Of a stretch of 64,000 nt of DNA, positions 1 to 8,966 are shown in pieces. A model generated the notes under the pieces. The model was not told the origin of the DNA. It saw only the letters and a list, made by a program, of their open reading frames with translations, and ran no database searches. This DNA is from Bacteroidales bacterium UBA1756. Lineage in GTDB: Bacteria > Bacteroidota > Bacteroidia > Bacteroidales > WCHB1-69. The stretch spans positions 9,511-73,510 of the forward strand of contig DCHI01000078.1 of assembly GCA_002314795.1 (NCBI GenBank). The letters run 5' to 3'. A program made the position numbers and the translations under genes. Each line of letters starts with the position of its first letter. Positions within the stretch are counted from its first letter, which is position 1.

Positions 1-577
1 GCAAATCCTTGGCATTGTCCTCTTCTACGACAGAGTTTTCTCCATTGTCAGCGACAACGCCATCTTCCGGACATCCGAAAGATTGATTTCTGGTACGCAA
101 ACTTTCTGGAAATTCCATAATGTCAATGAGCGTTCTACCGTCGGAACCGAGGAGCGCAACATAGTTGGAATTATCCGGAGTAAAATTGGTGTGGAAGGTA
201 CCGTATGTGGGGTCGCCATCCAAGAAGAAGACAACGGCGCTACGTTGTTCCATCAAGGTTTTCGGGTCTCCCTTAGGAATATTGTAACATTTTTCTTTGA
301 ACTTGTTCAATGCGTTCTGGCCTGCTTTGCCTCTTTGTTGCGCAGCGGCGAGGCCGGTGGTATCGTTGGTGAGGTAGCACCCTCCGATGTTCACGGAGTT
401 GTACGCAGTATTGTAAATCTCGACCCACGGCACGTGACGGCTGTACTCATCCGTGAAATTCTCATCATTTTTAATGAGAATCTCGTTCAGACGCAAGTCA
501 GCGATAGACTGTGCCTGAAGGGAGAATGCTGCCAACGCGATAACGAGGGTGAGGCAGATATTTTTAAAACTTTTCAT
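1..577 (-). CDS. OadG-like gamma subunit with lamin-tail domain (partial, N-terminal part)
   Basis: The reading frame opens with an ATG at 577 and stays open to the window edge, giving about 192 residues without a stop, so the C-terminus is missing. The protein starts with a signal peptide (MKSFKNICLTLVIALAAF, then a QAQS cleavage region). A lamin-tail-like beta domain follows, with the typical N-E-I-L-I-K, W-V-E-I-Y-N and GGCYLTND segments at about residues 30-65. In Bacteroidales a lamin-tail domain is fused in front of the single-span OadG-type gamma subunit of sodium-pumping decarboxylases, and that gene follows mmdA. The gene lies 24 bases behind mmdA on the same strand, so this reading fits. 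The membrane helix and OadG part would lie outside the window, so the gamma-subunit assignment rests on context and family knowledge. Confidence 0.72.
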   Translation of the reverse strand, partial: MKSFKNICLTLVIALAAFSLQAQSIADLRLNEILIKNDENFTDEYSRHVPWVEIYNTAYNSVNIGGCYLTNDTTGLAAAQQRGKAGQNALNKFKEKCYNIPKGDPKTLMEQRSAVVFFLDGDPTYGTFHTNFTPDNSNYVALLGSDGRTLIDIMEFPESLRTRNQSFGCPEDGVVADNGENSVVEEDNAKDL

Positions 578-601
578 TTGTCTGTCAATGTTTTAGTTAG
601 A

Positions 602-2161
602 TTATAACGGGAGGTTGTCGTGCTTCTTGGCCGGATTTTCAAGACGCTTGGTGCGCAATGATTCGAGGGCGCGGATGACTCTGAAACGCGTGTTGCGCGG
701 TTCGATAACGTCGTCGATATAACCATATTTGGCAGCCACATACGGATTAGCAAATGCCTTCGTGTATTCGGCTTCTTTTTCATTAAGATAATCTGCCTGT
801 TTTGCCGGATCTTCAATGTTCTTGACATCCTTGCTGTAGAGAATTTCAACAGCGCCCTTGCCACCCATAACGGCGATTTCAGCTGTCGGCCACGCATAGT
901 TGATGTCACCACGAAGATGCTTGGAACTCATTACGCAGTATGCTCCACCATAGTCTTTACGAAGGATGACGGTAACTTTCGGGACCGTTGCTTCACCGTA
1001 AGCATAAAGCAATTTGGCACCGTGAAGGATGATACCGCCGTATTCCTGACCGGTTCCAGGGAGGAAACCGGGAACGTCAACCAACGTTACCAACGGAATA
1101 TTGAATGCGTCACAGAAACGTACGAAGCGAGCGCCCTTGCGGGAAGCGTTGATGTCGAGAACGCCAGCAAGCCAGTTGGGCTGGTTGGCTACGATACCGA
1201 CGGACATACCGTTGAAACGGGCAAAACCGACCACGATGTTCTTGGCGTAATTGGCTTGAACTTCCAAAAATTCGCCATTGTCAACGATGCTGTTGATGAC
1301 GGACTTGACATCGTAGGGCTTGTTTGGATTGTCGGGAATGATTTGATTGAGAACGTCATCCAAACGATTGATAGGATCTTCGCAGCTATAGCGAGGTGCG
1401 GTTTCCATATTGTTGGATGGGAGGAATCCGAGAAGTTGACGAATCATAGCGATACCGTCGTCTTCGTTATCCACAGCAAAAGAGGCGACGCCTGACTTGG
1501 TTGAATGGACGCTGGCGCCACCGAGGTCTTCAACGCTGACCGTTTCGCCCGTGACCGTTTTCACAACCTTGGGTCCCGTAACGAACATATAGCTGGTATT
1601 CTTAGCCATCATAATGAAGTCGGTGAGAGCCGGTGAATAGACGGCACCGCCGGCGCAAGGACCGAAGATGGCTGAAATCTGGGGAACGACGCCGGAAGCG
1701 AGGATGTTACGTTGGAAAATTTCTGCGTAACCAGCCAAGCTGTTGACACCTTCCTGAATACGAGCTCCACCGGAATCATTGAATCCGATTACGGGAGCAC
1801 CCATCTTCATTGCTTGGTCCAAAACCTTGCATATTTTGTTAGCGACCGTCTCGGACAGAGAACCGCCGGAAACGGTAAAGTCTTGAGAATAAACGAAAAC
1901 GAGGCGTCCGTCGACAGTACCGTAACCCGTAATCACACCATCGGTGAGCGGGGTGTCCTTTTCCATTCCGAAATTGTGGCAACGGTGGGTGGAGAACATA
2001 TCAAATTCTTCAAAGCTGCCTTCGTCCAAAAATTTGAGGATACGTTCCCTTGCGGTGTACTTGCCTTGGGCGTGCTGCTTTTCAATTCGCTTTTCGCCGC
2101 CGGCCATACGGGCTTTCTCACGGAGTTCCAAAAGCTCGTTGATTTTGTCTTGCATTGTCAT
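602..2161 (-). CDS. mmdA: Methylmalonyl-CoA decarboxylase / propionyl-CoA carboxylase carboxyltransferase subunit
   Basis: This 519-residue protein has the two-lobed crotonase-fold carboxyltransferase layout of the acyl-CoA carboxylase beta family and is full length. Visible landmarks are the N-terminal ARERI segment, the oxyanion motifs around GGARIQEGV and [13 protein letters not shown] in the N-lobe, and [13 protein letters not shown] with [10 protein letters not shown] in the C-lobe. It would move the carboxyl group between (methyl)malonyl-CoA and a biotin carrier. In anaerobic Bacteroidales this belongs to the succinate-propionate pathway and is coupled to a sodium pump. The following gene on the same strand is a probable gamma subunit, which supports the decarboxylase role over a biosynthetic carboxylase. 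A second ATG two codons downstream is an equally possible start. The biotin carrier and OadB subunits would lie beyond the left edge. Confidence 0.9.
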   Translation of the reverse strand: MTMQDKINELLELREKARMAGGEKRIEKQHAQGKYTARERILKFLDEGSFEEFDMFSTHRCHNFGMEKDTPLTDGVITGYGTVDGRLVFVYSQDFTVSGGSLSETVANKICKVLDQAMKMGAPVIGFNDSGGARIQEGVNSLAGYAEIFQRNILASGVVPQISAIFGPCAGGAVYSPALTDFIMMAKNTSYMFVTGPKVVKTVTGETVSVEDLGGASVHSTKSGVASFAVDNEDDGIAMIRQLLGFLPSNNMETAPRYSCEDPINRLDDVLNQIIPDNPNKPYDVKSVINSIVDNGEFLEVQANYAKNIVVGFARFNGMSVGIVANQPNWLAGVLDINASRKGARFVRFCDAFNIPLVTLVDVPGFLPGTGQEYGGIILHGAKLLYAYGEATVPKVTVILRKDYGGAYCVMSSKHLRGDINYAWPTAEIAVMGGKGAVEILYSKDVKNIEDPAKQADYLNEKEAEYTKAFANPYVAAKYGYIDDVIEPRNTRFRVIRALESLRTKRLENPAKKHDNLPL

Positions 2162-2249
2162 TTGCTTCTATTTTTTTGATTTATAAATTGTTCTTCTTGT
2201 TTTCGTATGTTATTGAAACAGCCCTATTTCGCAATTTCAAAAATCGGCT

Positions 2250-2258
2250 GCAAATTTA
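2250..2258 (-). promoter_or_regulatory. Bacteroidota -7 promoter element for mmdA
   Basis: On the minus strand this reads TAAATTTGC, matching the TAnnTTTG consensus. It lies about 90 bases upstream of the mmdA start and points away from the divergent promoter at 2316-2345. Confidence 0.6.
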
Positions 2259-2315
2259 CATTTTTTTTGTAGAAAAAGCCACATTTTTTTATAGTCTCTT
2301 TATCTTTCTTTATTC

Positions 2316-2345
2316 TTTGATGAATGAACAAAAATCGTATTTTTG
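2316..2345 (+). promoter_or_regulatory. Bacteroidota promoter (-33 TTTG and -7 TAnnTTTG)
   Basis: TTTG at 2316-2319 is followed after 18 bases by TATTTTTG at 2338-2345, close to the ideal two-box promoter of this phylum. Transcription would begin near 2350. This rules out the longer reading frame starting at 2324 and supports the ATG at 2366 as the start of the next gene. Confidence 0.75.
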
Positions 2346-2365
2346 CGGCTTCAATTTTTTTCACA

Positions 2366-3646
2366 ATGACTATATCTGAAAAAGAACAAATCATCGGACT
2401 TGTTAAGCGCGAGGTCGTTCCGGCTATCGGATGCACCGAACCGATGGCCGTCGCTTTGGCCGTTGCAAAATCGAAAGAAATTTTAGGGAGCATCCCCAAA
2501 CAAATCGAGGTTTCTCTCAGTGCCAATATGCTGAAAAACGCAATGGGTGTCGGAATCCCCGGAACGGATATGGTGGGACTTCCCATCGCCATCGCACTCG
2601 GAGCCATCATCGGAAATTCCGATTATCTGCTTGAAGTTTTGAAAGATACTACCCCCGAATCGGTGGCCGCTGGCCGTGATTTCATCGCTCAAAAGCGAAT
2701 TCAAATTTCACAAAAAAAAGATACGACTGAAAAACTCTACATTGAAGTTGTGAGCCACAACGGAGATGACAAAGCGGTCGTCATCATTCGGGGCGAACAT
2801 ACGCATTTTGCATACATCGCAAAAAATGGAGATGTTCTGTTGGATGAGAGCAAGGCCACTTCTTCCGTCTCCGAAACATCCGATCCGGTGCTTACTTTGA
2901 AAAAGGTTTATGATTTCGCGATGAATGCCCCGTTGGAGGATATCCGTTTCATCCTCGAGGCCGCCGAACTGAACCGCAAGGTGGCTGAAATCTCGCTTCA
3001 CGGAGACTATGGCCACGGATTGGGGAAAATGATTTTTATGCAACCCCACGAACAACTTTTGGGGAATGGCATTTTCTCTAAAATATTGGCCTACACTTCC
3101 GCCGCCTGCGATGCCCGTATGGCCGGTTTGAAAGTTCCGGTGATGAGCAATTCCGGCAGCGGCAATCAAGGAATTGCCGCTACATTGCCCGTCTGGGTGT
3201 ATGCCCAAGAGCGTTTAAAAAGTGAAGAAGAGCTGATTCGCGCATTGATGCTCAGTCACTTAACCGTCATTTACATTAAACAAAGCTTCGGACGACTTTC
3301 ACCTTTGTGTGGCTGTGTCGTGGCCGCTACGGGTTCCGCCTGCGGAATTACCTACCTTATGGGCGGCGACTATGAACAAATCGTCTATGCCGTCAAAAAT
3401 ATGATTGCCAATATTTCGGGAATGATTTGTGACGGAGCCAAGCCGAGCTGCTCGTTGAAAGTGGCTACCGGCGTTTCCACGGCTGTCTTTTCATCTATGC
3501 TGGCCGTAGAAGGCCGGACGGTATCTTCCGTGGAAGGAATCATTGATGATGATGTAGAAAAATGCATCCGCAATATGGCCAACTTGGGCATTCAAGGAAT
3601 GGCGGGGACGGACAATTACGTGTTGGACATTATGACACGCAAGTAA
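2366..3646 (+). CDS. L-cysteine desulfidase family protein (CyuA/YhaM, UPF0597)
   Basis: The 426-residue protein begins MTISEKEQ and carries IGCTEPMA near the N-terminus, SPLCGC plus SACGI in the second half, and MICDGAKPSC near the C-terminus. This cysteine pattern is that of the UPF0597 / serine dehydratase alpha-like family, which holds an iron-sulfur cluster. Characterised members (CyuA/YhaM type) break cysteine down to pyruvate, ammonia and sulfide. Length is normal for the family. The start at 2366 is chosen because a promoter ends at 2345; the frame is open further upstream but would begin inside that promoter. trmO follows after 14 bases, so the two are probably cotranscribed. The cysteine role is family-based; serine or another amino acid could be the substrate. 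Confidence 0.8.
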   Translation: MTISEKEQIIGLVKREVVPAIGCTEPMAVALAVAKSKEILGSIPKQIEVSLSANMLKNAMGVGIPGTDMVGLPIAIALGAIIGNSDYLLEVLKDTTPESVAAGRDFIAQKRIQISQKKDTTEKLYIEVVSHNGDDKAVVIIRGEHTHFAYIAKNGDVLLDESKATSSVSETSDPVLTLKKVYDFAMNAPLEDIRFILEAAELNRKVAEISLHGDYGHGLGKMIFMQPHEQLLGNGIFSKILAYTSAACDARMAGLKVPVMSNSGSGNQGIAATLPVWVYAQERLKSEEELIRALMLSHLTVIYIKQSFGRLSPLCGCVVAATGSACGITYLMGGDYEQIVYAVKNMIANISGMICDGAKPSCSLKVATGVSTAVFSSMLAVEGRTVSSVEGIIDDDVEKCIRNMANLGIQGMAGTDNYVLDIMTRK

Positions 3647-3660
3647 TCCCGTCCGGTAGA

Positions 3661-4353
3661 ATGTTGAAAACCATTGCTCCCATCGCCCACATCCGTAGCG
3701 ATTTCCCGACAAAGTTCGGGATTCCGCGGCAAAGTGGATTAGTACCCGAATTGCGTGCCACGATTGTTTTTGAACCCGAGTACGCTGTGGCGGAAGCCGT
3801 GCGCGGCCTTTCCGATTTTTCTCACCTGTGGCTGATTTGGGGATTTTCAGCCGCCGAGCGTTCCGAATGGTCACCGACGGTGCGTCCGCCTCGCCTTGGC
3901 GGAAACGTCCGAATGGGCGTGTTTGCAACCCGTTCTCCGTTCCGTCCGAATTTCCTCGGTCTTTCGTCGGTTCGAATCATTTCGGTAAACGTGGTGAATG
4001 GCATTCCCGACATACAAGTCGCCGGCGCCGACCTGATGGACGGCACTCCGATTTATGACATCAAACCGTACCTGACAACGACGGACTGTCATCCGGAAGC
4101 CCGTGACGGCTTTGTAGCCGCGTCCGGCAGTTATGGCATCGAGGTTGTTTTTCCGGACGAGATGGCGACCGAAATGACTTGCGAAGAACGGACGGCACTG
4201 CGAGCCGTATTAGCACAAGACCCGCGTCCGGCCTACCACGACGACCCCATCCGAATCTACGGTTTCCCTTTCGGGAAATACGAGGTGAAATTCAAAGTTT
4301 CTGACAACGTCCTGACGGTGATTTCCGTAGAAAAAAACATCAAAATATTGTAG
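3661..4353 (+). CDS. trmO: tRNA t6A37 N6-methyltransferase TrmO
   Basis: The 230-residue protein has the TrmO (YaeB/TsaA) beta-barrel fold signatures: an N-terminal IAHIRSDFPTKFGIPRQS segment, LSDFSHLWLIW, the FATRSPFRPN SAM-binding stretch, and YDIKPYL. It would methylate N6-threonylcarbamoyladenosine at position 37 of tRNAs reading ACN codons, using S-adenosylmethionine. The C-terminal extension (RPAYHDDPIRIYGFPFG) is the short domain present in full-length family members. The ATG at 3661 is chosen because it begins the conserved region directly; the open frame runs upstream inside the previous gene. It lies 14 bases after the desulfidase-family gene. A palindromic hairpin follows at 4352-4389. 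Confidence 0.9.
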   Translation: MLKTIAPIAHIRSDFPTKFGIPRQSGLVPELRATIVFEPEYAVAEAVRGLSDFSHLWLIWGFSAAERSEWSPTVRPPRLGGNVRMGVFATRSPFRPNFLGLSSVRIISVNVVNGIPDIQVAGADLMDGTPIYDIKPYLTTTDCHPEARDGFVAASGSYGIEVVFPDEMATEMTCEERTALRAVLAQDPRPAYHDDPIRIYGFPFGKYEVKFKVSDNVLTVISVEKNIKIL

Positions 4354-4389
4354 GGACGCCACATTGTGACGTCACATTGTGACATCCCT
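4352..4389. repeat. Palindromic intergenic hairpin after trmO
   Basis: The perfect palindrome TGTGACGTCACA (4365-4376) sits between the outer complementary arms AGGGA (4352-4356) and TCCCT (4385-4389). The unit CACATTGTGACRTC is repeated directly (4360-4386). There is no T tract, so it is not a standard terminator. It could be a weak terminator or one copy of a short dispersed repeat. Confidence 0.5.
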
Positions 4390-4438
4390 GCACGAGGGAA
4401 TTAAGATTTTTTAAAATCACGATTTCCTCCTTTTGTCG

Positions 4439-4446
4439 TACCTTTG
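4439..4446 (+). promoter_or_regulatory. -7 promoter element for lpxD-lpxC
   Basis: TACCTTTG, followed by CAC, lies 16 bases before the lpxD ATG at 4462. The longer reading frame starting at 4444 would begin inside this element, so 4462 is preferred. No clear -33 TTTG is seen. Confidence 0.6.
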
Positions 4447-4461
4447 CACAAAATTAATATT

Positions 4462-5484
4462 ATGGAATTTAAAATATCTCAAATTGCGCAACTACTTTCT
4501 GCTGAGATTGTTGGAGACGAAAACGCAACTGTTCAAACCGTATGTAAAATTGAAGAAGGAATCCCTGGAGGACTTACCTTTCTTGCCAATCCGAAATATA
4601 CACACCATATTTACGAAACCAAAGCCACTGCCGCCATCGTCAACAGTGACTTTGTTCCTGAAAAGCCGGTCAACTGCACCCTCATCAAAGTGAAAGATCC
4701 GTATTTCGCTTTTGCCCAACTTTTGGATTTTTACAACAAAGCCAAGGGAACGAAACGCGGGATTTCATCGCACGCGTGCATCGCTGAATCGGCAAAAATC
4801 GGGAAAGACGTTTACATCGGCGAATTTGCCAGCATTGGCGAAAACGTGGTCGTGGGCGACGGTTGCCAAATCTTTCCACACGTTTGCTTAGGAGACAACG
4901 TTAAAGTCGGGAACAACACCGTTCTCAATTCGGGAGTCAAGGTTTATGCAGAATGCGTTATCGGGAATGACTGTATTCTTCACGCGGGCGCCGTTATCGG
5001 AGCCGATGGTTTCGGATTCGCGCCTAAGGATGGTATTTTTGTCAAAGTTCCTCAAATCGGCAATGTCGTCATTGAAGACAATGTTGAAATCGGATCCAAC
5101 ACCTGCATCGACCGCGCAACGATGGGGTCCACCATCATTCACAAAAACGTTAAGTTAGACAACCTGATTCAAATCGCCCACAATGTGGAGGTGGGTGAAG
5201 GATGTGCCTTTGCCGCACAAGTCGGAATCGCCGGTTCTGCCAAGATAGGCAAACATTGCATTATGGGCGGAAAAGCCGGAATGGTTGGCCATATCACGAT
5301 GGGAGATAACACGATGGTCGGGCCGCAATCCGCTGTTTCACACGCACTTCTGGGAAACCAGGTCGTTCTCGGTTCGCCCGCCATTCCCGCAAGCGAGGAA
5401 AAACGGCTTATCATCTTCCGCAAAAAACTTCCAGAACTTTTCAACCGCGTTTCTGAACTTGAAAAAAAACTGAAAAATGAGTAA
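4462..5484 (+). CDS. lpxD: UDP-3-O-acylglucosamine N-acyltransferase
   Basis: LpxD adds the N-linked hydroxyacyl chain in the third step of lipid A synthesis. The 340-residue protein has the family layout: an N-terminal uridine-binding domain (about residues 1-100), a left-handed beta-helix of hexapeptide repeats (I-G-x-x-x-x and V-G-x-x-x-x patterns, about 100-300), and a C-terminal helix. The catalytic histidine is visible as H240 in [12 protein letters not shown], at the same place as in characterised enzymes. It overlaps lpxC by eight bases, so the two are translationally coupled. The start at 4462 follows the -7 element at 4439-4446. Confidence 0.93.
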   Translation: MEFKISQIAQLLSAEIVGDENATVQTVCKIEEGIPGGLTFLANPKYTHHIYETKATAAIVNSDFVPEKPVNCTLIKVKDPYFAFAQLLDFYNKAKGTKRGISSHACIAESAKIGKDVYIGEFASIGENVVVGDGCQIFPHVCLGDNVKVGNNTVLNSGVKVYAECVIGNDCILHAGAVIGADGFGFAPKDGIFVKVPQIGNVVIEDNVEIGSNTCIDRATMGSTIIHKNVKLDNLIQIAHNVEVGEGCAFAAQVGIAGSAKIGKHCIMGGKAGMVGHITMGDNTMVGPQSAVSHALLGNQVVLGSPAIPASEEKRLIIFRKKLPELFNRVSELEKKLKNE

Positions 5485-6382
5485 GCAACATACACTTTCC
5501 GGCAGCACATCACTGTCAGGAAAAGGCCTTCACACAGGCAAATACGTTACCGTTACATTCCAACCAGCCGAAGCCAATCACGGCATCATTTTCCGCCGCA
5601 TTGACTTGGAAGGGAAACCGACTGTCCGCGCCATCGGCACCAATGTTTTCGACACATCGAGGGGAACTGCCATCAAAGACGGCGCCGCCGAAGTCCGTAC
5701 CATCGAACATCTGATGGCCGCCCTCGCCGGTCTCGAAATCGACAACGTACTCATCGACATCGACGCGGAGGAGACTCCTATTTTGGATGGAAGCTCCCGT
5801 CTTTACATTGAAGCCCTTCAAAAATTGGAAATCGTTGAGCAAGATACCGAACGTGAGTTTTTCACCATTGAAAAGCCCGTCAACCTTGAATTTGCTGACA
5901 AAGGCATCCGGATTCGCATCGAGCCCGCCGATGATTTTCAACTTTTCGTGGACGTCGATTACGGCACTGAAATCTTAGCCAAACAGACGGCTGAATTGAA
6001 AGACATTCGTCACTTTGTTCCCGAAGTTTTCAGTTGCAGAACCTTCGTCTTCTTGCACGAACTGCAATTCCTCATCCAGCACAATTTGGTCAAAGGCGGC
6101 GACGTGGATAATGCCATCGTTTTCGTAGCCCAAATGCCCACCTCCGATGTGTTGAAACAACTTGCCGACTTCTTCCAAAAAAGCGACCTGAAAGTCACCG
6201 AAAACGGCATTCTGAACAATATTGACCTGCGGTTTCCAAACGAGCCGGCACGTCACAAGCTGTTAGACCTCATCGGAGACCTTTACCTTTTAGGAAAGCC
6301 ACTCAAAGGGCACGTCTATGCCACGCGACCTGGCCATTTTGCCAATACCGAAATGACCAAATTGCTTTTGAAAAACAACTAA
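5477..6382 (+). CDS. lpxC: UDP-3-O-acyl-N-acetylglucosamine deacetylase (not fused to FabZ)
   Basis: LpxC is the committed zinc-dependent step of lipid A synthesis. At 301 residues it matches the stand-alone enzyme. Zinc ligands and catalytic residues are visible: E77-H78 in RTIEHLMA, H260 and D264 in [11 protein letters not shown], and H287 in RPGHFAN. In many Bacteroidota lpxC is fused to fabZ in a protein of about 460 residues. Here the frame ends 14 residues after RPGHFAN, and a strong terminator follows at once, so neither fusion nor downstream fabZ exists in this place. The lpxD stop overlaps this start. The sequence shows no damage; it reads as a natural single-domain version. Confidence 0.93.
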   Translation: MSKQHTLSGSTSLSGKGLHTGKYVTVTFQPAEANHGIIFRRIDLEGKPTVRAIGTNVFDTSRGTAIKDGAAEVRTIEHLMAALAGLEIDNVLIDIDAEETPILDGSSRLYIEALQKLEIVEQDTEREFFTIEKPVNLEFADKGIRIRIEPADDFQLFVDVDYGTEILAKQTAELKDIRHFVPEVFSCRTFVFLHELQFLIQHNLVKGGDVDNAIVFVAQMPTSDVLKQLADFFQKSDLKVTENGILNNIDLRFPNEPARHKLLDLIGDLYLLGKPLKGHVYATRPGHFANTEMTKLLLKNN

Positions 6383-6402
6383 GCAATCCCATCACATACA
6401 AC

Positions 6403-6431
6403 AAAAAAGCCGAGAATCCTCGGCTTTTTTT
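6403..6431. terminator. Intrinsic terminator after lpxC, bidirectional
   Basis: The stem GCCGAG / CTCGGC with loop AATC is flanked by A6 on the left and T7 on the right. It can serve lpxC on the plus strand and the convergent lipoprotein gene on the minus strand. Confidence 0.85.
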
Positions 6432-6450
6432 ATATCAAACAGGACGAAAA

Positions 6451-7116
6451 CTAATAACTAATGTAGAATTTATCCGGTGATTTCGCGTCTTGCACGAAAA
6501 TGATTTGCGGTTCATTGCAGGAACGGATGGTGTCAGTATGTACTTGTTCAAAGTTAACTTTATGGTAATTAACCACTTGACTTACATAAAATTCATTCTT
6601 CAGCACTTTTTTCACACTACTTTGTCCCAAAGAATAGGTCAAGCGAACGCTGAAATCCAATGGGGATTCCTGTTGCGTGAAATTTTGCTCCACAATTTCG
6701 GAACGGTCGGGCGTAACGGAGACACCACAAAATTCAAAGATAGAAGCGTGTATCATCGGGAAATCCAACATCTTGTATGAGTGGGCAGGTATTGCAATGA
6801 CATTCTCCGGAGAATAGACCAAAGCCCGATTTTTCTTTACTTGCAAGAAATCCATTGCCAGTCCATTTTTCACAAAAAAAGTCTCTCCCAAATAAATGTA
6901 CATCGTCTCATCTGTCTGATTGAACAAGGTAAAAGACATATTCCCTTTGTCAGCCCAAAAGTCGTAATCTAAGCGGCAATCTTTGTCCGAATAAGTGACC
7001 ACATTTTCAGAAACCTTCGTGGGTTCTATCGATTTCAAACTCAGCACCTGATAATAGTTGACACAAGAGGTACAAACAAGTGCTATGGTGAACAACAGAG
7101 GAAGGATTTTTTTCAT
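6451..7116 (-). CDS. Lipoprotein of unknown function
   Basis: The 221-residue protein starts with a lipoprotein signal (MKKILPLLFTIALVCTSC), with the lipid-carrying cysteine at residue 18, so it is likely anchored in the outer membrane. The mature part is mostly predicted beta strand, with phrases such as MSFTLFNQTDETMYIYLGETFFVKNGLAMDF, broken here by no recognisable enzyme motif. I do not recognise a named family. It is 40 bases downstream of miaB on the same strand with no promoter of its own seen, so it probably belongs to the miaB transcript and ends at the bidirectional terminator at 6403-6431. Confidence 0.7.
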   Translation of the reverse strand: MKKILPLLFTIALVCTSCVNYYQVLSLKSIEPTKVSENVVTYSDKDCRLDYDFWADKGNMSFTLFNQTDETMYIYLGETFFVKNGLAMDFLQVKKNRALVYSPENVIAIPAHSYKMLDFPMIHASIFEFCGVSVTPDRSEIVEQNFTQQESPLDFSVRLTYSLGQSSVKKVLKNEFYVSQVVNYHKVNFEQVHTDTIRSCNEPQIIFVQDAKSPDKFYISY

Positions 7117-7156
7117 TGGTTTGGATTTTATTTATAAATGATTAAAATTCAACAAT

Positions 7157-8473
7157 TTAAACAGTGTGCCCAATCAAGGTGGCAGCGGTACACGATTCTA
7201 TCTCCACCATCACATAATCGCCTTTTTTATAATTTTTCTTTGGAAAAACGGCTACCTTGTTTTGGGATGTTCTTCCAAACAACTGGTCTTCAGAACGTTT
7301 TGAAACACCTTCCACCAAAACCTCGAAGGTTTTACCAATATCACGACGATTGTGTTCCAACGAAAGTTGCTGTTGCAAAGCAATGATTTCTTCCAAACGC
7401 TTGGTTTTCAAATCCTCGGGAATATCATCCTCGAAATGGGTGGTCGCGTACGTGTTTTCACGAAGAGAATATTTGAACATATAGGCATACGAGTAACCGA
7501 CTTCGCGCATCAATGACAGCGTGGCCTGGTGTTCCTCCTCGGTTTCACCACAAAAGCCAGCAATTATATCAGTGGCGATGGCACATTCGGGAACCAATCT
7601 TTTGATGGTTTCAATTTTTTCCAAATATTGCTCGCGGGTATAGACACGATTCATCCGTTGCAGCATAGAAGTGCTTCCCGCTTGAACCGGCAGATGGACA
7701 AACTTGCAAACGTTGGGATATTTTGCAATAACACGAATCAATTCTTCCGAAATATCCTTTGGATGCGAAGTGGCGAAACGGACGCGAAGTTGCGGGGACA
7801 AAAGAGCCACCTGCTCCATTAACTGAGCAAAGGTGGTCACATTGCCATCAACTTCGTAATGGTACGAGTTCACATTTTGTCCTAACAAAGTCACCTCTTT
7901 ATAGCCATCGGCAAGAAGCTGGCGTGCTTCGTCAAGAATCGTTTTGGGAGAACGGCTGCGTTCACGTCCGCGGGTGAATGGGACAACGCAATAGGAGCAG
8001 AAATTGTCACACCCACGCATAATGGAGATGAAACCGGAGACGCCATTGGCGGCGTACCGCACGGGCATAATGTCATCGTAGGTTTCAGTTTTGGAGAGGA
8101 GAACGTTGTAGGCCTTCTCCCCTGCTGCCGCTTCTTCAATCAAGTTTGGAAGTGAACGATAGGTATCGGGGCCGGCCACAAAGTCAAGCGTAGGTTCTTC
8201 GTCCAGAATCTGTTTTTTCAAACGCTCAGCCATACAACCCAACAGCCCTACCAGAAGTTTAGGAGAACGTTTCTTCAGAGCGGCAAGTTCCCGTAGCCGC
8301 TTATGGATTCGTTGTTCCGCATTGTCACGAATGGAACAAGTATTTATCAAAATCAAATCCGCCGACTGTTCATCGTCGGTAATGGTATAATTATTTGATA
8401 AAATTGATGCAACAACCTCACTGTCAGCGACATTCATCTGACAGCCGTAAGTTTCAATAAAGAGTTTTTTCAT
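7157..8473 (-). CDS. miaB: tRNA-2-methylthio-N6-dimethylallyladenosine synthase
   Basis: MiaB adds the methylthio group to i6A37 of tRNAs, using two iron-sulfur clusters and SAM. The 438-residue protein shows the three expected parts. The UPF0004 domain begins FIETYGCQMNVADSE and has further cluster cysteines in NTCSIRDNA and GLLGCMAE. The radical-SAM motif is CDNFCSYC within IMRGCDNFCSYCVVPF. A C-terminal TRAM domain covers the last 70 residues or so. Length is normal. It has its own promoter at 8492-8500, separate from the four-gene operon upstream. The lipoprotein gene follows on the same strand. Confidence 0.95.
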   Translation of the reverse strand: MKKLFIETYGCQMNVADSEVVASILSNNYTITDDEQSADLILINTCSIRDNAEQRIHKRLRELAALKKRSPKLLVGLLGCMAERLKKQILDEEPTLDFVAGPDTYRSLPNLIEEAAAGEKAYNVLLSKTETYDDIMPVRYAANGVSGFISIMRGCDNFCSYCVVPFTRGRERSRSPKTILDEARQLLADGYKEVTLLGQNVNSYHYEVDGNVTTFAQLMEQVALLSPQLRVRFATSHPKDISEELIRVIAKYPNVCKFVHLPVQAGSTSMLQRMNRVYTREQYLEKIETIKRLVPECAIATDIIAGFCGETEEEHQATLSLMREVGYSYAYMFKYSLRENTYATTHFEDDIPEDLKTKRLEEIIALQQQLSLEHNRRDIGKTFEVLVEGVSKRSEDQLFGRTSQNKVAVFPKKNYKKGDYVMVEIESCTAATLIGHTV

Positions 8474-8491
8474 AGTGGAAATTTGAGTCGC

Positions 8492-8500
8492 AAAGATACG
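8492..8500 (-). promoter_or_regulatory. -7 promoter element for miaB
   Basis: The minus strand reads TATCTTTGC, about 18 bases upstream of the miaB ATG at 8473. Confidence 0.6.
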
Positions 8501-8574
8501 GATAATAATTGAGATTATTTTTTTATAAAAAAGGAGGAGCGAAATCGAACTATTTTAAAGAATAATTCAAAAAA

Positions 8575-8952
8575 TCAGATCCAAAAACTTTCCGGGAGCC
8601 AGACATTTTCTAACGCTTGAGCCCGCTTGAACAGAGGAGCTATTTGTTCATCTTTGAAGCCGGCAATGCCGCAGCCGATGCGAGTGACAAAAAATTTCAA
8701 TTCGGGATGGTCTTCTGCAAAAATGATAAATTCATCCACGTAGGGCCAAATACGGTTCACTCCACCGTGCATCGTTGGAATGCCATAACTCTGTCCTTGA
8801 AGACCAACTCCCTGTCCCCAGATGGCTCCGAATTTATTGTACGCTACTCGCGCAGCGCCACCGCCGTGCATCCCGGCCAAATTGCTTCCAAAAACAAAAA
8901 TCTCATTCTTGTTGAGCTCCGTAATGTTCTCTGGAGTAATACGTTTTTCCAT
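8575..8952 (-). CDS. Macrodomain-like protein of the A1S_2505 type
   Basis: The 125-residue protein has the compact ligand-binding pattern of the A1S_2505 / macro-like family: IFVFGSNLAGMHGGGAARVAY near the N-terminus is split by a glycine-rich loop, then YGIPTM, and FVTRIGCGIAGF. Macrodomain relatives bind or remove ADP-ribose groups, but the substrate of this subfamily is not established. It is the last gene of a four-gene minus-strand operon, 14 bases after the T9SS cargo gene. Nothing in the sequence explains its link to surface proteins. No signal peptide is present, so it is cytoplasmic. Confidence 0.72.
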   Translation of the reverse strand: MEKRITPENITELNKNEIFVFGSNLAGMHGGGAARVAYNKFGAIWGQGVGLQGQSYGIPTMHGGVNRIWPYVDEFIIFAEDHPELKFFVTRIGCGIAGFKDEQIAPLFKRAQALENVWLPESFWI

Positions 8953-8966
8953 AACTGTCAGGATAA

